From the NCBI GenBank assembly GCA_025452255.1, contig CP104974.1, positions 372,001-436,000 of the forward strand: a stretch of DNA of 64,000 nt, read 5' to 3'. This document shows, one piece after another, positions 41,111-51,303 of the stretch (its first letter is position 1; the number at the start of each line of letters is the position of its first letter). Made by a program: the position numbers and the translations under genes. Under the pieces are notes generated by a model. That model was given only the letters and a program-made list of their open reading frames with translations. It ran no database searches and had not been told where the DNA came from. This DNA comes from Devosia sp. A8/3-2 (GTDB taxonomy: Bacteria; Pseudomonadota; Alphaproteobacteria; Rhizobiales; Devosiaceae).

Positions 41111-42119
41111 ATGACCTTTTCCAAATTCCGCTCCATCGGCCGCTCCGGCATTGAGGCCAGTGCCATCGGCATGGGCTGCTGGGCCATTGGCGGCCCTTTC
41201 CTGCTCAATGGCAAACCCGATGGTTGGGGCGATATCGATGATGCCCAATCGGTTCGCGCCATCCATCTGGCGCTCGAGCTGGGCGCCACCCTGTTCGACA
41301 GCGCCGATGCCTATGGCACGGGCCACAGCGAAACCGTGCTCGGCCGGGCCTTGGCCGGACGCCGCAGCGACGCCGTCATCGCCACCAAGTTCGGCTATAC
41401 CTATGATCCCGGGGCCAAGGCGCTGCTCGCCACCGATGTGAGCCCGGCCTATGTGCAATGGGCCTGCACCCAATCGCTGGCGCGGCTGGGTACCGATTAT
41501 ATCGATCTGCTGCAGATCCATGTCGGCGATCTGCCGGACGACGCCGCCGACGCCGCCGGCGAGGCGCTGGAAAAGCTCGTCGAGAGCGGCCAGATTCGCG
41601 CCCGGGGCTGGAGCACCGACAATGCCGCCGCGGCCGCCCGCATGGTCAAATTCCCCCATTTTACCGCCGTGCAGCAGGAATTGAGCGTGTTCAAGGACGG
41701 GCCCGACATGCTCGATCTCTGCGCCAAGCAAAACTCGGCCAGCCTCAACCGTTCACCGCTGGCCATGGGCATGCTGACCGGCAAATTCACCGCCGCCTCG
41801 GTGCTGCCAAGCTCGGATGTGCGCGGCGCCGGACACGAATGGGTGCGCTTTTTCAAAGACGGCAAGCCACTGCCCGAGGCCCCGGCCCGGATCGAGGCCA
41901 TCCGTGAGCTGCTGACCAGCGGCGGGCGCAGCCCGGCACAAGGCGCCCTGGGCTGGATCCTGGCTCGCTCGCCGCATACCCTCCCCATTCCCGGCTTTAA
42001 ATCGGAAGCCCAGGTGCGCGACAATCTGGGTGCCCCTGGACAAGGGTCCGCTTACCGCCGCCACCATGGCCGAGATCGCCGCTATTCTGGATGAGCTGGC
42101 CGAGCCGGCCCTCGCCTGA
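41111..42119 (+). CDS. Aldo/keto reductase (frameshifted at the end)
   Basis: About 335 residues. Catalytic tetrad: Asp and Tyr in LFDSADAYGTGHSE, Lys in VIATKFGYTY, His in IDLLQIHVGDLP. Cofactor-binding region: TLPIPGFKSEAQVRDNLGAL. An extra C at the CCTGG near 42034 shifts the last ~25 residues, which in the next frame read TAATMAEIAAILDELAEPAL. Broad AKR, substrate unknown; next to a second AKR, possibly a pair acting on one sugar or aldehyde. Confidence 0.88.
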
Positions 42120-42140
42120 TCCCAAAACCGGAGAACCGCA

Positions 42141-43119
42141 ATGCAACAGAATCTATTGGGCCCATTCGGACCGGTTAGCCGCCTCACCCCGGGCGGTGGC
42201 GGCATCGGCATGGTCTGGGGCCCGGCCTCGGAAGAAGACGCCATCGGCACCCTGCACCGCGCCGTCGAGGCGGGCATCGATCTCATCGACACCGCCCCCG
42301 GCTACAAGACCTGCGAGGCGATGGTCGCCAAGGCCTTTGAGGGTCGCATCCCCCGGGGCGTGCGCATCACCACCAAATATGGCTTGGGCAATCCGCCCGC
42401 CGGCGAAGCCTATCCCCGGCTGCGCGCTTCGCTTGAGGCCAGCCTTGCCGCCATGCGCCTCGAACGCGCCGACATGATGCTGCTGCATACCGAAATCCGG
42501 CCCGACGATTTCGTCTATCCCAATAATGACCGGCCGCGCGACAGAACGCTCCACCAGCCTCAGCCTTTATCGCGAGGCCGTTGTTCCCGCCTTCGAGCGC
42601 CCGGTCGCCGAGGGGCTGATCGCGAGCTGGGGCATTACCGGCTTCAACCATACCGGCGCGACTATCGACGCCATTTCCGTCGGTCCCCGCCCCGCCGCTT
42701 TGCAGGCCATCGCCAACCTCATGGATAGCGCCGGGGAAATGAACGGCACCGGCACGCCCGGCCGGCCCCGCGATATCATCGCCGCTGCCAAGGCCAATGG
42801 GGTTGGGGTCATGGGCGTGCGCGCCGTGCAGGCCGGTGCGCTGACCGCAGGCCTTGACCGCACGATCACCGAGGACCAGCGCGCCACCGGTAATGACTTC
42901 GATCGCGCCGCTCCCTATCGCGCGCTTTGCCGGCAATGGGGCGACGACCCCGCCATCATCGCCCATCGCTATGCCTTGGGCCCGGACGGCGTCGACACAC
43001 TGGTGCTGGGCGTCAAAACCGTCGCCGAACTGGAACAGGCGCTTGCGGCGGAGCGAGCCGGCCCGCTAGAGCCCGACCGAGTCGCGGCCATCGACGCGCT
43101 CGGCCTGCGCTCGACATAA
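42141..43119 (+). CDS. Aldo/keto reductase (frameshifted)
   Basis: About 325 residues. Catalytic residues: Asp and Tyr in DLIDTAPGYKTCEAMV, Lys in RITTKYGLGNPP, His in MMLLHTEIRP. Phosphate-binding end: VDTLVLGVKTVAELEQAL. One break at 42541-42543 (an A inserted in CGACGAACG). It lies 21 nt after the preceding AKR. A strong terminator follows the stop. Confidence 0.86.
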
Positions 43120-43120
43120 A

Positions 43121-43153
43121 AAAACGGGCCGCTCCAACCGGGCGGCCCGTTTT
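43121..43153. terminator. Bidirectional rho-independent terminator
   Basis: AAAACGGGCCGC (43121-43132) pairs with GCGGCCCGTTTT (43142-43153), 9-nt loop; T-run on one side and A-run on the other, so it serves both convergent units (AKR and rlpA-like gene). Confidence 0.92.
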
Positions 43154-43173
43154 CACAGTCAATTATGTCTTGT

Positions 43174-43527
43174 TCAGATCTGCTCGAGGCACACCGAAGT
43201 GGTGCCGCGATTGCAGAAACCGAGCTGGCCGGCAGCGGCCTTGGACAGATCGATGATGCGGCCGCCGATAAATGGACCACGATCGTTGATGGTAACTCGG
43301 ATTTGCCGGCCGGTGCGCTGGTCGGTAACGCGCAACTTGGTGCCGAAAGGAAGGGAGCGATGGGCCGCCGTCATGGCGTTTTCGTTGAAGGTCTCACCCG
43401 ATGCGGCCTTTTTGCCATTGAAGCCGGGGCCATACCGAGAAGCGCCGCCGCATTGGGCATAGGCTGCAGTGGAAAGCGAGAGCAATGCTGCAGCAATTGC
43501 GGCGGCGGAAACGACTTTTCTAATCAA
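43174..43527 (-). CDS. RlpA-like (septal ring lytic transglycosylase) protein
   Basis: Intact 117-residue protein with signal peptide (MIRKVVSAAAIAAALLSLST) and one double-psi beta-barrel: ASRYGPGFNGKKAASGETFN, AAHRSLPFGTKLRVTD, RTGRQIRVTINDRGPF and GRIIDLSKAAAGQL. These are the RlpA core residues including His and Asp of the active site (HRS, DRGPF). It lacks the SPOR domain of full RlpA. Acts on peptidoglycan in the periplasm, by family. Confidence 0.92.
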   Translation of the reverse strand: MIRKVVSAAAIAAALLSLSTAAYAQCGGASRYGPGFNGKKAASGETFNENAMTAAHRSLPFGTKLRVTDQRTGRQIRVTINDRGPFIGGRIIDLSKAAAGQLGFCNRGTTSVCLEQI

Positions 43528-43964
43528 GCTGAGAAACTCACATAGTTACGGTGAGCAATCGATTAATGGCTCCGCCCGGCCATAATGTGGGCGGCAAGGC
43601 CATGACTGGCCTCAAAGCACCTGCTGTTGCGCAGATGCCGCAGGATTACAGCCTGCACTGGCATCCTATTGGCAAGATTTGCGCCGCAATTGCAGGAAAT
43701 GAATCCTCGATTCGCCGATCTGAGAAAACGCAAGACGAGGATTCCGCCCAATACAGGATTCATCTTGCCCGCTGTGACCCAATGGCCACGGTTCCATGCC
43801 ATATGCCAAAAAATCGCATTTTCACGAAGGTTCCAGCAAGAATTCGGGAGATCCAAAGGCAGAACAGCAGCAAATCAGGCGAGAAAAAGGCAGGTTCTGT
43901 GCCGTTTTGGGCCTTGCATGGTCTCGGCTTGCCCACCTGCCGCCGATCCAACCCCATCCACGGC

Positions 43965-44063
43965 GTCATTCCGGCGGAGGCCGGAATCCATGTCCGTGGT
44001 GCCCCGCACCCATCTAATGCTGGGATGACCTTCCGCATGGATTCCGGCCTCCGCCGGAATGAC
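43965..44063. repeat. Inverted repeat, 28-bp perfect arms (VIPAEAGIH-type palindromic element)
   Basis: Arms 43965-43992 and 44036-44063 are perfect reverse complements around a 43-bp centre. Each arm contains TTCCGGC-GGAG-GCCGGAA, itself a palindrome. Such dispersed elements occur between genes in many alpha- and betaproteobacteria. Confidence 0.88.
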
Positions 44064-44117
44064 ACCACGGTTGATTGAGCGAGCCCGGGATCATTCCCAA
44101 TCTCCCCTCCCCACCGC

Positions 44118-44196
44118 TCTCCCTCGGGCTCGACCCGAGGGCCACTCGCCGCGTGCGCCGGGTTGGGAAAGACCCTCGGGTCAAGCCCGAGGGAGA
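44118..44196. repeat. Inverted repeat, 24-bp arms with one mismatch
   Basis: Arms 44118-44141 and 44173-44196, centre 31 bp, built on CCCTCGGGYTYGACCCGAGG-type palindromes. A different sequence from the element 55 bp upstream, but the same architecture. Confidence 0.85.
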
Positions 44197-44656
44197 TGCA
44201 GTGATATTGGAAGCGCATGCACCAACCAACCTGCCCCATCGAGTGGTTGACCAAGCGTTACCCCATCCACTTATCCATCTTATCCCCACCCCACGTGCCC
44301 CATGCCACTATCCCCTCATCACCCCGCCGGAGCGTGGTCATGACGAGTGGATAGGCTGGGTGAATGCCGTGGGTTGGAGGTCGCTCCGGCCACGCAGAGG
44401 ATACGACAGCTCGCCTCATAACAAGGCAAGCTCATCCGGCCCTGCGAAAAATCCCGGCGCGATGGCGAGGCCGACGTTTCAACATACTACCAACCATCCG
44501 AGACGCCGGTCTCGCCATCGTCGCTCAACCTACAACCGGAAGCCCCCACTTTCCGGCGCTTTGCCACGCCTGCCGTTCCATAATTTGACCAATTGATAAA
44601 AAATTGGAGCTGCGCTAGCTTTCCTTTGGGGAATACAGCAGCAAGGGGAATTTCAG

Positions 44657-46005
44657 GTGGCACAGGGTGTTCTCAAACAGGGCATCGCGCCCGGTCGGCT
44701 AGAGCCCGACCAGTATAAGTCCAACTTTGCCGATCTGCATCCGCCGCTCGACCGGCACGAGGCCTATGTCGAGGCCGACCGGTGCTATTTCTGTTATGAC
44801 GCGCCGTGCATGAATGCGTGCCCGACCGCGATCGACATTCCCCTGTTCATCCGCGAAATCGCCACCGGCAATCCGATGGGCGCGGCGGAAACCATTTTCG
44901 AGCAGAATATCTCGGGCGGCATGTGCGCCCGCGTCTGCCCCACCGAGCAGCTTTGCGAAGAAGCCTGTGTGCGCGAGGAAGCCGAAGGCAAGCCGGTCAA
45001 GATCGGCCAATTGCAGCGCTACGCCACCGATATCGCCATGTTCCACGGCGCCCAATTCTTCGAGCGCGCCGCCCCCAGTGGCAAGACCATTGCCGTGGTC
45101 GGCGCTGGCCCGGCTGGCCTTGCCGCCGCCCATCGCCTCGCCGTCAAAGGCCATGATGTCGTGATGTTTGACGCCCGCCCCAAATCGGGTGGCCTCAACG
45201 AATATGGCATCGCCTCCTATAAAAGCACCGATGGCTTTGCCCAGCGCGAGGTCGATTACGTCACCGCCATTGGCGGCATCAGCATCGAGAATGACAAGGC
45301 ACTGGGCCGCGACTTCTCGCTGGAAGACCTGCAGGCCAAATATAGCGCCGTGTTCCTCGGCATGGGCACGGGTGGCGTCAATGCGCTGCGGGCCGAGAAC
45401 GAGGATGCAAGCGGGGTTTCCAACGCCGTCGATTTCATCGCCGAACTGCGCCGGGCCACCGATCTGGCAAACCGGCCGTGGGCCGCCGCGTCGTCGTTAT
45501 CGGCGGCGGCATGACGGCGGTCGATGCCGCCGTGCAATCAAAGCTCCTCGGCGCCGAAGAAGTGACCATGGTCTATCGCCGCGGCAAGGAGCACATGAAC
45601 GCCTCCGAGTTCGAGCAGGACACGGCCGCCGCCAAGGGCGTCACCATCCGCCACTGGATGGCCCCCAAGCGTGTCCTCACCGATGGCCAAAAGGTCACCG
45701 GCATCGAATTGGCCTATACCGCCCCGGTCGATGGCAAACTGGTTGAAACCGGCGAGATCACCACCATAGCGGCCGATCAGGTGTTCAAGGCGATCGGGCA
45801 GACCCTCGCCAGCGATGGCGGTGGCTTGGCGCTCTTGGGCGGCAAGATCGCGGTGGACGAGCAGGGCCGCACTTCGCTAACCGGCGTCTGGGCTGGCGGC
45901 GATTGCGCTACGGGCGGCGACGATCTCACCGTTACCGCCGTTGCCGAGGGCCGCGACGCGGCCGAGAGCATTCACACTTTCCTTGCCGGAGGCTCCAATG
46001 GCTGA
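44657..46005 (+). CDS. preT: Dihydropyrimidine dehydrogenase subunit PreT (NAD-dependent), frameshifted
   Basis: Flavin subunit that passes electrons from NADH to PreA for uracil and thymine reduction. Iron-sulphur cysteines at the N-terminus: CYFCYDAPCMNACPTAIDIP and CARVCPTEQLCEEACV. FAD site: IAVVGAGPAGLAAAHRLAVK; NAD site: RVVVIGGGMTAVDAAVQSKL; C-terminal FAD motif VWAGGDCATGGDD. Break at 45472-45475: CCGG where CCTGG would give ANLAVGRRVV. Start GTG at 44657, AAGGGG about 9 nt before. Overlaps preA by 8 nt; about 449 residues, normal. Confidence 0.94.
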
Positions 46006-47317
46006 TCTGCGCAATAATTTCGTCGGCATCAAATCGCCCAACCCGTTCTGGCTGGCTTCGGCCCCGCCCACCGACAAGGCCTATAATGTCGAGCGCGCCT
46101 TCAAGGCAGGCTGGGGCGGCGTGGTCTGGAAGACGCTGGGCGAAGAAGGCCCCCAGTGGTCAATGTCAATGGCCCGCGCTATGGCGCCATTTTCGGCGCC
46201 GACCGGCGCCTGCTCGGCCTCAACAATATCGAGCTGATCACCGACCGCCCCTTGCAGGTCAACCTGCAGGAAATGAAGCAGGTCAAGATGAACTGGCCCG
46301 ACCGCGCCCTGATCGCCTCGATCATGGTGCCCTGCGAGGAAAATGCATGGCGGGCCATCCTGCCGCTGGTGGAGGAAACCGGCGCCGATGGCATCGAGCT
46401 CAATTTCGGATGCCCGCATGGCATGAGCGAACGCGGCATGGGCGCTGCCGTCGGCCGGTGCCTGAATATATCGAAATGGTGGTGCGCTGGTGCAAGCAAT
46501 ATACTCGCATGCCTGTGATCACCAAGCTGACGCCGAACATCACCGATATCCGCAAGCCCGCCCGCGCCGCCAAGGCCGGCGGCACCGACGCGGTCTCTTT
46601 GATCAACACCATCAATTCGATCGTCTCGGTTGATCTGGATGATTTTGCCCCCATGCCCACCGTGGCTGGCAAGGGCACCCATGGCGGCTATTGCGGCCCG
46701 GCAGTCAAACCGATTGCCCTCAACATGGTCGCCGAAATCGCCCGGGATCCCGAAACCCATGGAATGCCCATTTCGGGCATTGGCGGCATCACCACTGGCG
46801 CGACGCGGCCGAATTCATTGCCCTCGGTTCAGGAAATGTACAGGTCTGCACCGCCGCCATGACCTATGGCTTCAAGATTGTCGAAGAGATGATTTCGGGC
46901 CTCTCCAACTGGATGGACGAAAAGGGCCACAAGGACCTCGACGCCATTACTGGCCGGGCCGTGCGCAATGTCACCGATTGGCAATATCTGGACCTCGAAT
47001 ATATCGCCAAGGCCAAGATCGATCAGGACCTCTGCATCAAATGCGGCCGCTGTCACATTGCCTGCGAGGACACCTCGCACCAGGCCATCAGCAAGGAAAA
47101 AGACGGCAAGCGCTATTTCGAGGTGATGAACGACGAATGCGTCGGCTGCAATCTATGCGTCAATGTCTGCCCGGTGGATGATTGCATCGCCATGGAAGCC
47201 CTGCCTGTCGGCACGCTGGACGAGCGCACCGGCCGCGTGGTCACCGGCAAATATGCCAATTGGACCAGCCACCCGAACAACCCGATGGCCAAGCCGGCGG
47301 TGGAACCAGCCGAATAA
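45998..47317 (+). CDS. preA: Dihydropyrimidine dehydrogenase subunit PreA, frameshifted
   Basis: Catalytic subunit, about 440 residues: FMN barrel (LRNNFVGIKSPNPFWLASAP, GADGIELNFGCPHGMSERGM, ISGIGGITTWRDAAEFIALG after repair) followed by two 4Fe-4S clusters (CIKCGRCHIACEDTSHQA, CVGCNLCVNVCPVDDC). Three breaks at 46153-46156, 46455-46458 and ~46793-46796 all sit where CCAGG or CCTGG is expected. With PreT it makes dihydropyrimidines, the first step of reductive pyrimidine degradation. Confidence 0.95.
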
Positions 47318-47521
47318 AGCTGGAATTCAGGGAGCCACCGCACCAGCACCTTCCCCTCGACGGGGAAGGTTGCAGTTCCCGGTTTTCTCAAGCCGCAAAC
47401 TTATCCCCGTCCCCACCGAACCAGCTAATCTGCCCCGGACCCGGCGATAAATCCCGCATCCTGTCGAATTCTGTCAGCATCAACCGTCATAGCAATACCA
47501 TCCGCATCATAGGATTATGCA

Positions 47522-47899
47522 ATGCCAACCGATCTGACTTCGACTCTCATCCTGCTGGCCCGCCTGCTGCTGGGCGGTGCCTTTCTGATTTTCGGTATCC
47601 GCAACATCGCCAATATCGGACCGCTCACCGCCGGTCTCACCGCACGCAGGCTGCCGCTGCCCCGCATAGCCGCGATTATCGGTGTGGCGCTGCAGATTGT
47701 TGGCGGGGCGTTGACCACGATCGGACCATTCGGCGCTCGGGGTGGCGCTGGCCTCATCGTCTTTGTGTTGTTCGCCACCGTGCTGTTTCACAATTTCTGG
47801 GACTATAAGGGCGCCGACCGCGCCAACCATGTCACGGCGAACATCATGAATGCCGGACTGGCCGGCGCATTCCTGCTCGTTATCGCCGTTAGTCTCTGA
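47522..47899 (+). CDS. DoxX-family membrane protein
   Basis: Intact 125-residue protein with four membrane helices: LILLARLLLGGAFLIFGIRN, RIAAIIGVALQIVGGALTTI, GGAGLIVFVLFATVLFHNFW and the final IMNAGLAGAFLLVIAV. FHNFW is the conserved DoxX motif between helices. AGGA lies 8 nt before ATG 47522. Function unknown in most bacteria. It stands inside the pyrimidine cluster but has no visible link to it. Confidence 0.88.
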   Translation: MPTDLTSTLILLARLLLGGAFLIFGIRNIANIGPLTAGLTARRLPLPRIAAIIGVALQIVGGALTTIGPFGARGGAGLIVFVLFATVLFHNFWDYKGADRANHVTANIMNAGLAGAFLLVIAVSL

Positions 47900-48032
47900 T
47901 TGGCCGGTGACCTAGATAGGCCCGAGGACAGACAGCGGTATTCAATTTTGAATGGAGAGTGATCAATTTTTGAGAAATTACTTCTTTCTTGAATGAACAC
48001 ATGATTGAGCCAGTTCAGGAGAGGATGCCGCC

Positions 48033-48437
48033 ATGACCAGCAAAATTGCCGCCACCAGCCAGTACAGAATAGCCGACGCCGTGCTGCTGCAACGCCTCGA
48101 AGGGCTCGCCGCGTTAGCTCTGGGCGTTGTGGCCTATGCCCGGCTCGGCCAGTCTTGGGTGATCTTCGCCATACTGTTCCTCGTGCCGGATTTTGCCATG
48201 CTCGGCTATCTCCGCTCGGCCCGGTTTGGCGCGCTAAGCTACAATCTGGTGCATAATTATGCCGCGCCCGCGCTCCTCGCGTTGGCTGGCTTGGTTATCG
48301 GCCCATGGGCCTATGGCCTTACCGCCATCTGGGTTGCCCATATCGGGGCCGACCGGCTGCTGGGCTATGGCCTCAAGCTCGACAGCTTCGAAGCCACCCA
48401 TCTCGGCCCGGTCGGCAAGGCGCGCCATGGCCGCTAG
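48033..48437 (+). CDS. DUF4260 family membrane protein
   Basis: Intact 134-residue protein. RLEGLAALALGVVAYARLGQ, LVPDFAMLGYLRSARFGALS, YNLVHNYAAPALLALAG and IGADRLLGYGLKL are the DUF4260 signature (four helices with NxVHxY and H-x-G-x-DR-x-x-GYGLK). Function unknown. AGGAG precedes the ATG by ~10 nt. Confidence 0.92.
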   Translation: MTSKIAATSQYRIADAVLLQRLEGLAALALGVVAYARLGQSWVIFAILFLVPDFAMLGYLRSARFGALSYNLVHNYAAPALLALAGLVIGPWAYGLTAIWVAHIGADRLLGYGLKLDSFEATHLGPVGKARHGR

Positions 48438-48438
48438 G

Positions 48439-49044
48439 TCAGGATTTTGCGACGCGATAATCCATATGCGTGGTGAGCCGCGTCGCGCGGGCGCCGATGG
48501 GTTGTTGCAGCTTTGCGGTCAGCCCATCCCACAGCCGCTCGCCCCGGCCCAGAACGACCGGGGCGATCTGCAAATGCAGCGTGTCGATCGCGCCTATATT
48601 GAGATAGTTCCGCAGCGTGGTAACGCCGCCCGCAATGGCGACATTACGGCTGCCCGCCGCGTCCCGCGCTCGGGCCAGCGCCACTTCGGGTCCTTCGGTT
48701 ACGAAGTAAAACACCGTACCGCCCTTCATTTCGATCGGCGGTCGCGTATAATGGGTCAGCACGAATACCGGGGCATGATAGGGCGGATTTGGTCCCCACC
48801 AGCCCTTCCACTCGATTTCCCAGACATCAGGGCCCGGCGCGGCGAACATGTTTCGGCCCATGATAAAGGCGCCATAATCGGTGATGGCGTCGAGCTCGGC
48901 CCGGTTATTGTCAGCGTCCTCGAACATCCAGCGGTGCATGGGTTCGCCCACGATGTCGCCGAACGGCTTTTCCCGGCTCTGATTGAGCCCGGTGCCGAAA
49001 CCATCGAGCGACAGGCTCATGTGAGCACGAACTTGCTGGGTCAT
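48439..49044 (-). CDS. Dihydrofolate reductase-family protein (RibD C-terminal domain)
   Basis: Intact 201-residue single-domain protein: VRAHMSLSLDGFGTGLNQSR, DYGAFIMGRNMFAAPG, PVFVLTHYTRPPIEMKGG, VAIAGGVTTLRNYLNIGAI and LHLQIAPVVLGRGERLWDGL. This is the DHFR/RibD_C fold with NADPH-binding MGRNMF and GGxxxxxxxL parts. Reductase substrate unknown; such proteins occur beside stress or flavin genes. ACTTAA appears twice just upstream (49058-49075), a possible repressor site. Confidence 0.85.
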   Translation of the reverse strand: MTQQVRAHMSLSLDGFGTGLNQSREKPFGDIVGEPMHRWMFEDADNNRAELDAITDYGAFIMGRNMFAAPGPDVWEIEWKGWWGPNPPYHAPVFVLTHYTRPPIEMKGGTVFYFVTEGPEVALARARDAAGSRNVAIAGGVTTLRNYLNIGAIDTLHLQIAPVVLGRGERLWDGLTAKLQQPIGARATRLTTHMDYRVAKS

Positions 49045-49119
49045 TCCCACCCCCATTACTTAACTCAACACTTAAGCATTAGGACGGCAAAGCATCTCTG
49101 TCAAGCGACAGCTTAACAA

Positions 49120-49838
49120 TCACCGCTTGGAGCGTGGTGTCAGCCCATAGAGGAACAATTGCTCGAGATAGCGCGCCGCATCCTCGAAGCGCCCTTCGCC
49201 GCCCACGACAGGCCGAGCACGGCGCGCACCTGCACGTCGAAATCGGCATAATGCTGGGTGGTGGCCCAGATCGAAAAGATCAGATGGTAGGGATCGGTCC
49301 GCGTTATGCGGCCCTGGTCCATCCGAGCGGTCAGCACCGCGGCTTTTTCATCAACGAGATTTTTGAGATCGACCTCGATCATCTCGATAATGCGCGGTGC
49401 GCCCTGCAGCATTTCATTGGCAAAGAGCCGGCTTTCGCGCGGGAAATCGCGCGCCATTTCGAGCTTGCGGCGAATATAGGAGCGGATTTCGGGGAAAGGA
49501 TCGCCATCGGCATCCATCTCGCGCAACGGCGCCAGCCGAGTGACCAGCAATTCAGAGATCAGGCGGCGGTGAATCTCTTCTTTGCGCGGGAAATAGTAGA
49601 GCAGGTTCGGCTTGCTCATGCCCGCCACCTCGGCGATCTGGTCGATGGTCGCGCCGCGGAAGCCATGCAGGGAAAAAACGTCAAGCGCCGCTTCCGGGAT
49701 AATGTCCTGTTTTTCCCGCTGAATCCGGGTCAGCGGCCGGGGTTTTTCCTTTGGCTGCGTAGCCGCTTTCGCCGCGGCCTTGTGCTGGCGTTTGGCGGCG
49801 GCGGGCGACGGAGAGCTTTTCAACTTGATCGGCGGCAT
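49120..49838 (-). CDS. RutR-like TetR-family regulator (frameshifted at the end)
   Basis: About 239 residues. A Lys/Ala-rich N-terminal arm (residues 1-35) precedes the helix-turn-helix (HGFRGATIDQIAEVAGMSKP, NLLYYFPRKEEIHRRLI). The ligand domain is of the YcdC/RutR type (ESRLFANEMLQGAPRIIEMI, TRTDPYHLIFSIWATTQHYA). A break near 49205 moves the end to ARYLEQLFLYGLTPRSK, stopping at 49120; this tail is typical of RutR-type proteins. AAGGCGAAA before ATG 49838. RutR senses uracil/thymine in E. coli; here it is divergent to pyrimidine degradation genes. Confidence 0.85.
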
Positions 49839-49873
49839 TTTCGCCTTGCGGGAAGTTTTGGGAGTGCTAACAT

Positions 49874-49889
49874 TTTTCCAACTGGTCAA
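49874..49889. promoter_or_regulatory. RutR-like operator
   Basis: On the minus strand TTGACCA-GT-TGGAAAA: one half-site is a perfect match to the RutR consensus TTGACCA-N2-TGGTCAA, the other matches in 5 of 7 positions. It lies 36 bp upstream of the regulator and 85 bp upstream of the transaminase start. Confidence 0.65.
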
Positions 49890-49973
49890 AATTCTTGGTA
49901 ACACGTTCCCACGTCAAGAGCCAATAAACATGACCAACAACGTCATATAAAAGAATTCGGGAGCGAGGCTATC

Positions 49974-51303
49974 GTGTCCACCTCAACAAGTAATGCGCCA
50001 AACGATCTGAGCGCCTTCTGGATGCCGTTTACGGCCAATCGGCAGTTCAAGAAATCTCCGCGCATGTTTGTTGCGGCCAAGGACATGCATTACACCACTT
50101 CGGACGGTCGGCAGGTGCTCGATGGCACAGCCGGGCTGTGGTGCGTCAATGCCGGCCACGCCCGCCCGCTGATTGTGGAGGCCATCGCCAAGCAGGCCGC
50201 CGAGCTCGATTATGCCCCTGCCTTCCAGATGGGCCATCCCAAGGCGTTCGAATTGGCCAATCGGCTGGTCGATATCGCGCCCAAGGGGCTCGATCATGTG
50301 CTGTTCACCAATTCGGGTTCTGAGTCGGTCAGAAACGGCCCTCAAGGTGGCGCTTGCCTATCACCGTGTCAAAGGCGATGGCAGCCGCTTCCGCCTGATC
50401 GGCCGCGAGCGCGGCTATCACGGCGTCAATTTCGGCGGCATTTCGGTGGGCGGCATTGTCACCAACCGCAAGATGTTCGGCACGCTGCTGACCGGCGTCG
50501 ATCACCTGCCGCACACCCATAACCTTGCCAAGAACGCCTTTACCAAGGGCGAGCCCGAGCATGGCCTCGACACGGCCGATGAGCTGGAACGCATCGTCAC
50601 CCTGCATGATGCCTCAACCATTGCCGCCGTCATTGTCGAGCCGGTCGCCGGCTCCACCGGCGTGCTCATTCCGCCCAAGGGCTATCTGCAGCGCCTGCGC
50701 GACATCACCAAAAAGCATGGCATTCTGCTGATTTTCGACGAGGTCATTACGGGCTTCGGGCGGTTGGGCACCCCATTCGCTGCCGACTATTTCGGCGTCA
50801 CGCCCGATATCATGGTGACCGCCAAGGGCCTGACCAATGGTATTATCCCGATGGGCGCCGTGCTGGTTTCGCCAGAAATCCACGACGCCTTCATGGGCGG
50901 GCCCGAGCATGTCATCGAGTTCTTCCACGGCTATACCTATTCGGGCAATCCGGTGGCTTCGGCCGCGGCTCTCGCCACGCTCGAAACCTATAAGCAGGAA
51001 GACCTGCTGACGCGTGGCGCCGAGCTGGCGCCCTATTTTGCCGATGCCCTGCACTCCCTCAAGGGCGAGCCGCATGTCATCGATATCCGCAATATCGGCA
51101 TGGTCGGCGCCATTGAGCTCGATCCGATTGCCGGCTCGCCGACCAAGCGCGCCTTCTCGGCCTTCCTTGCCGCCTATGAAAGCGGCTTCCTGATCCGCAC
51201 CACCGGCGACATCATTGCGCTCTCGCCCCCGCTGATCATCTCCAAGGGCCAGATCGACGAATTGATCGACGGTATTCGCACCGTGCTGCGGGGGATTGCA
51301 TAA
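49974..51303 (+). CDS. Beta-alanine/omega-amino acid:pyruvate transaminase (frameshifted)
   Basis: Class III PLP-dependent aminotransferase, about 443 residues. Substrate-entry motif WMPFTANRQFKKSPRMF and GTAGLWCVNAGHARP are typical of beta-alanine:pyruvate transaminases; PLP Lys in MVTAKGLTNGIIPMGAVL, Asp in LLIFDEVITGFGR. A base inserted at 50331 (GTCAGAAACGG for GTCGAAACGG) breaks SGSESVETALKVALAYHRVK. GTG start at 49974. Converts beta-alanine (from uracil) to malonate semialdehyde. Stop and mmsA start share one base. Confidence 0.92.

Larger units (their letters stand above)
43528..44656. other. Gene-free region carrying two long inverted repeats
   Basis: About 1.1 kb with no open frame showing convincing family features. 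A 9-bp inverted repeat (GAATCCTCG at 43701-43709, CGAGGATTC at 43736-43744) and the two elements at 43965-44063 and 44118-44196 lie here. Translated ORFs contain the string VIPAEAGIH or SFRRRPESM, the known false-protein signature of proteobacterial palindromic repeats. Confidence 0.7.

Noticed and set aside
43563-43856. Minus-strand open frame of 97 codons in the gene-free kilobase
   Set aside because: No recognisable domain, no ribosome-binding site that I can see, and it lies in a repeat-bearing region; not called as a gene.
43965-44196. Insertion sequence or CRISPR array
   Set aside because: There are only two different inverted repeats, no regular direct repeats or spacers and no transposase or cas gene.
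43760-44254. Open frame containing SFRRRPESM and similar strings
   Set aside because: These strings are translations of the inverted repeat at 43965-44063, a known source of false proteins.
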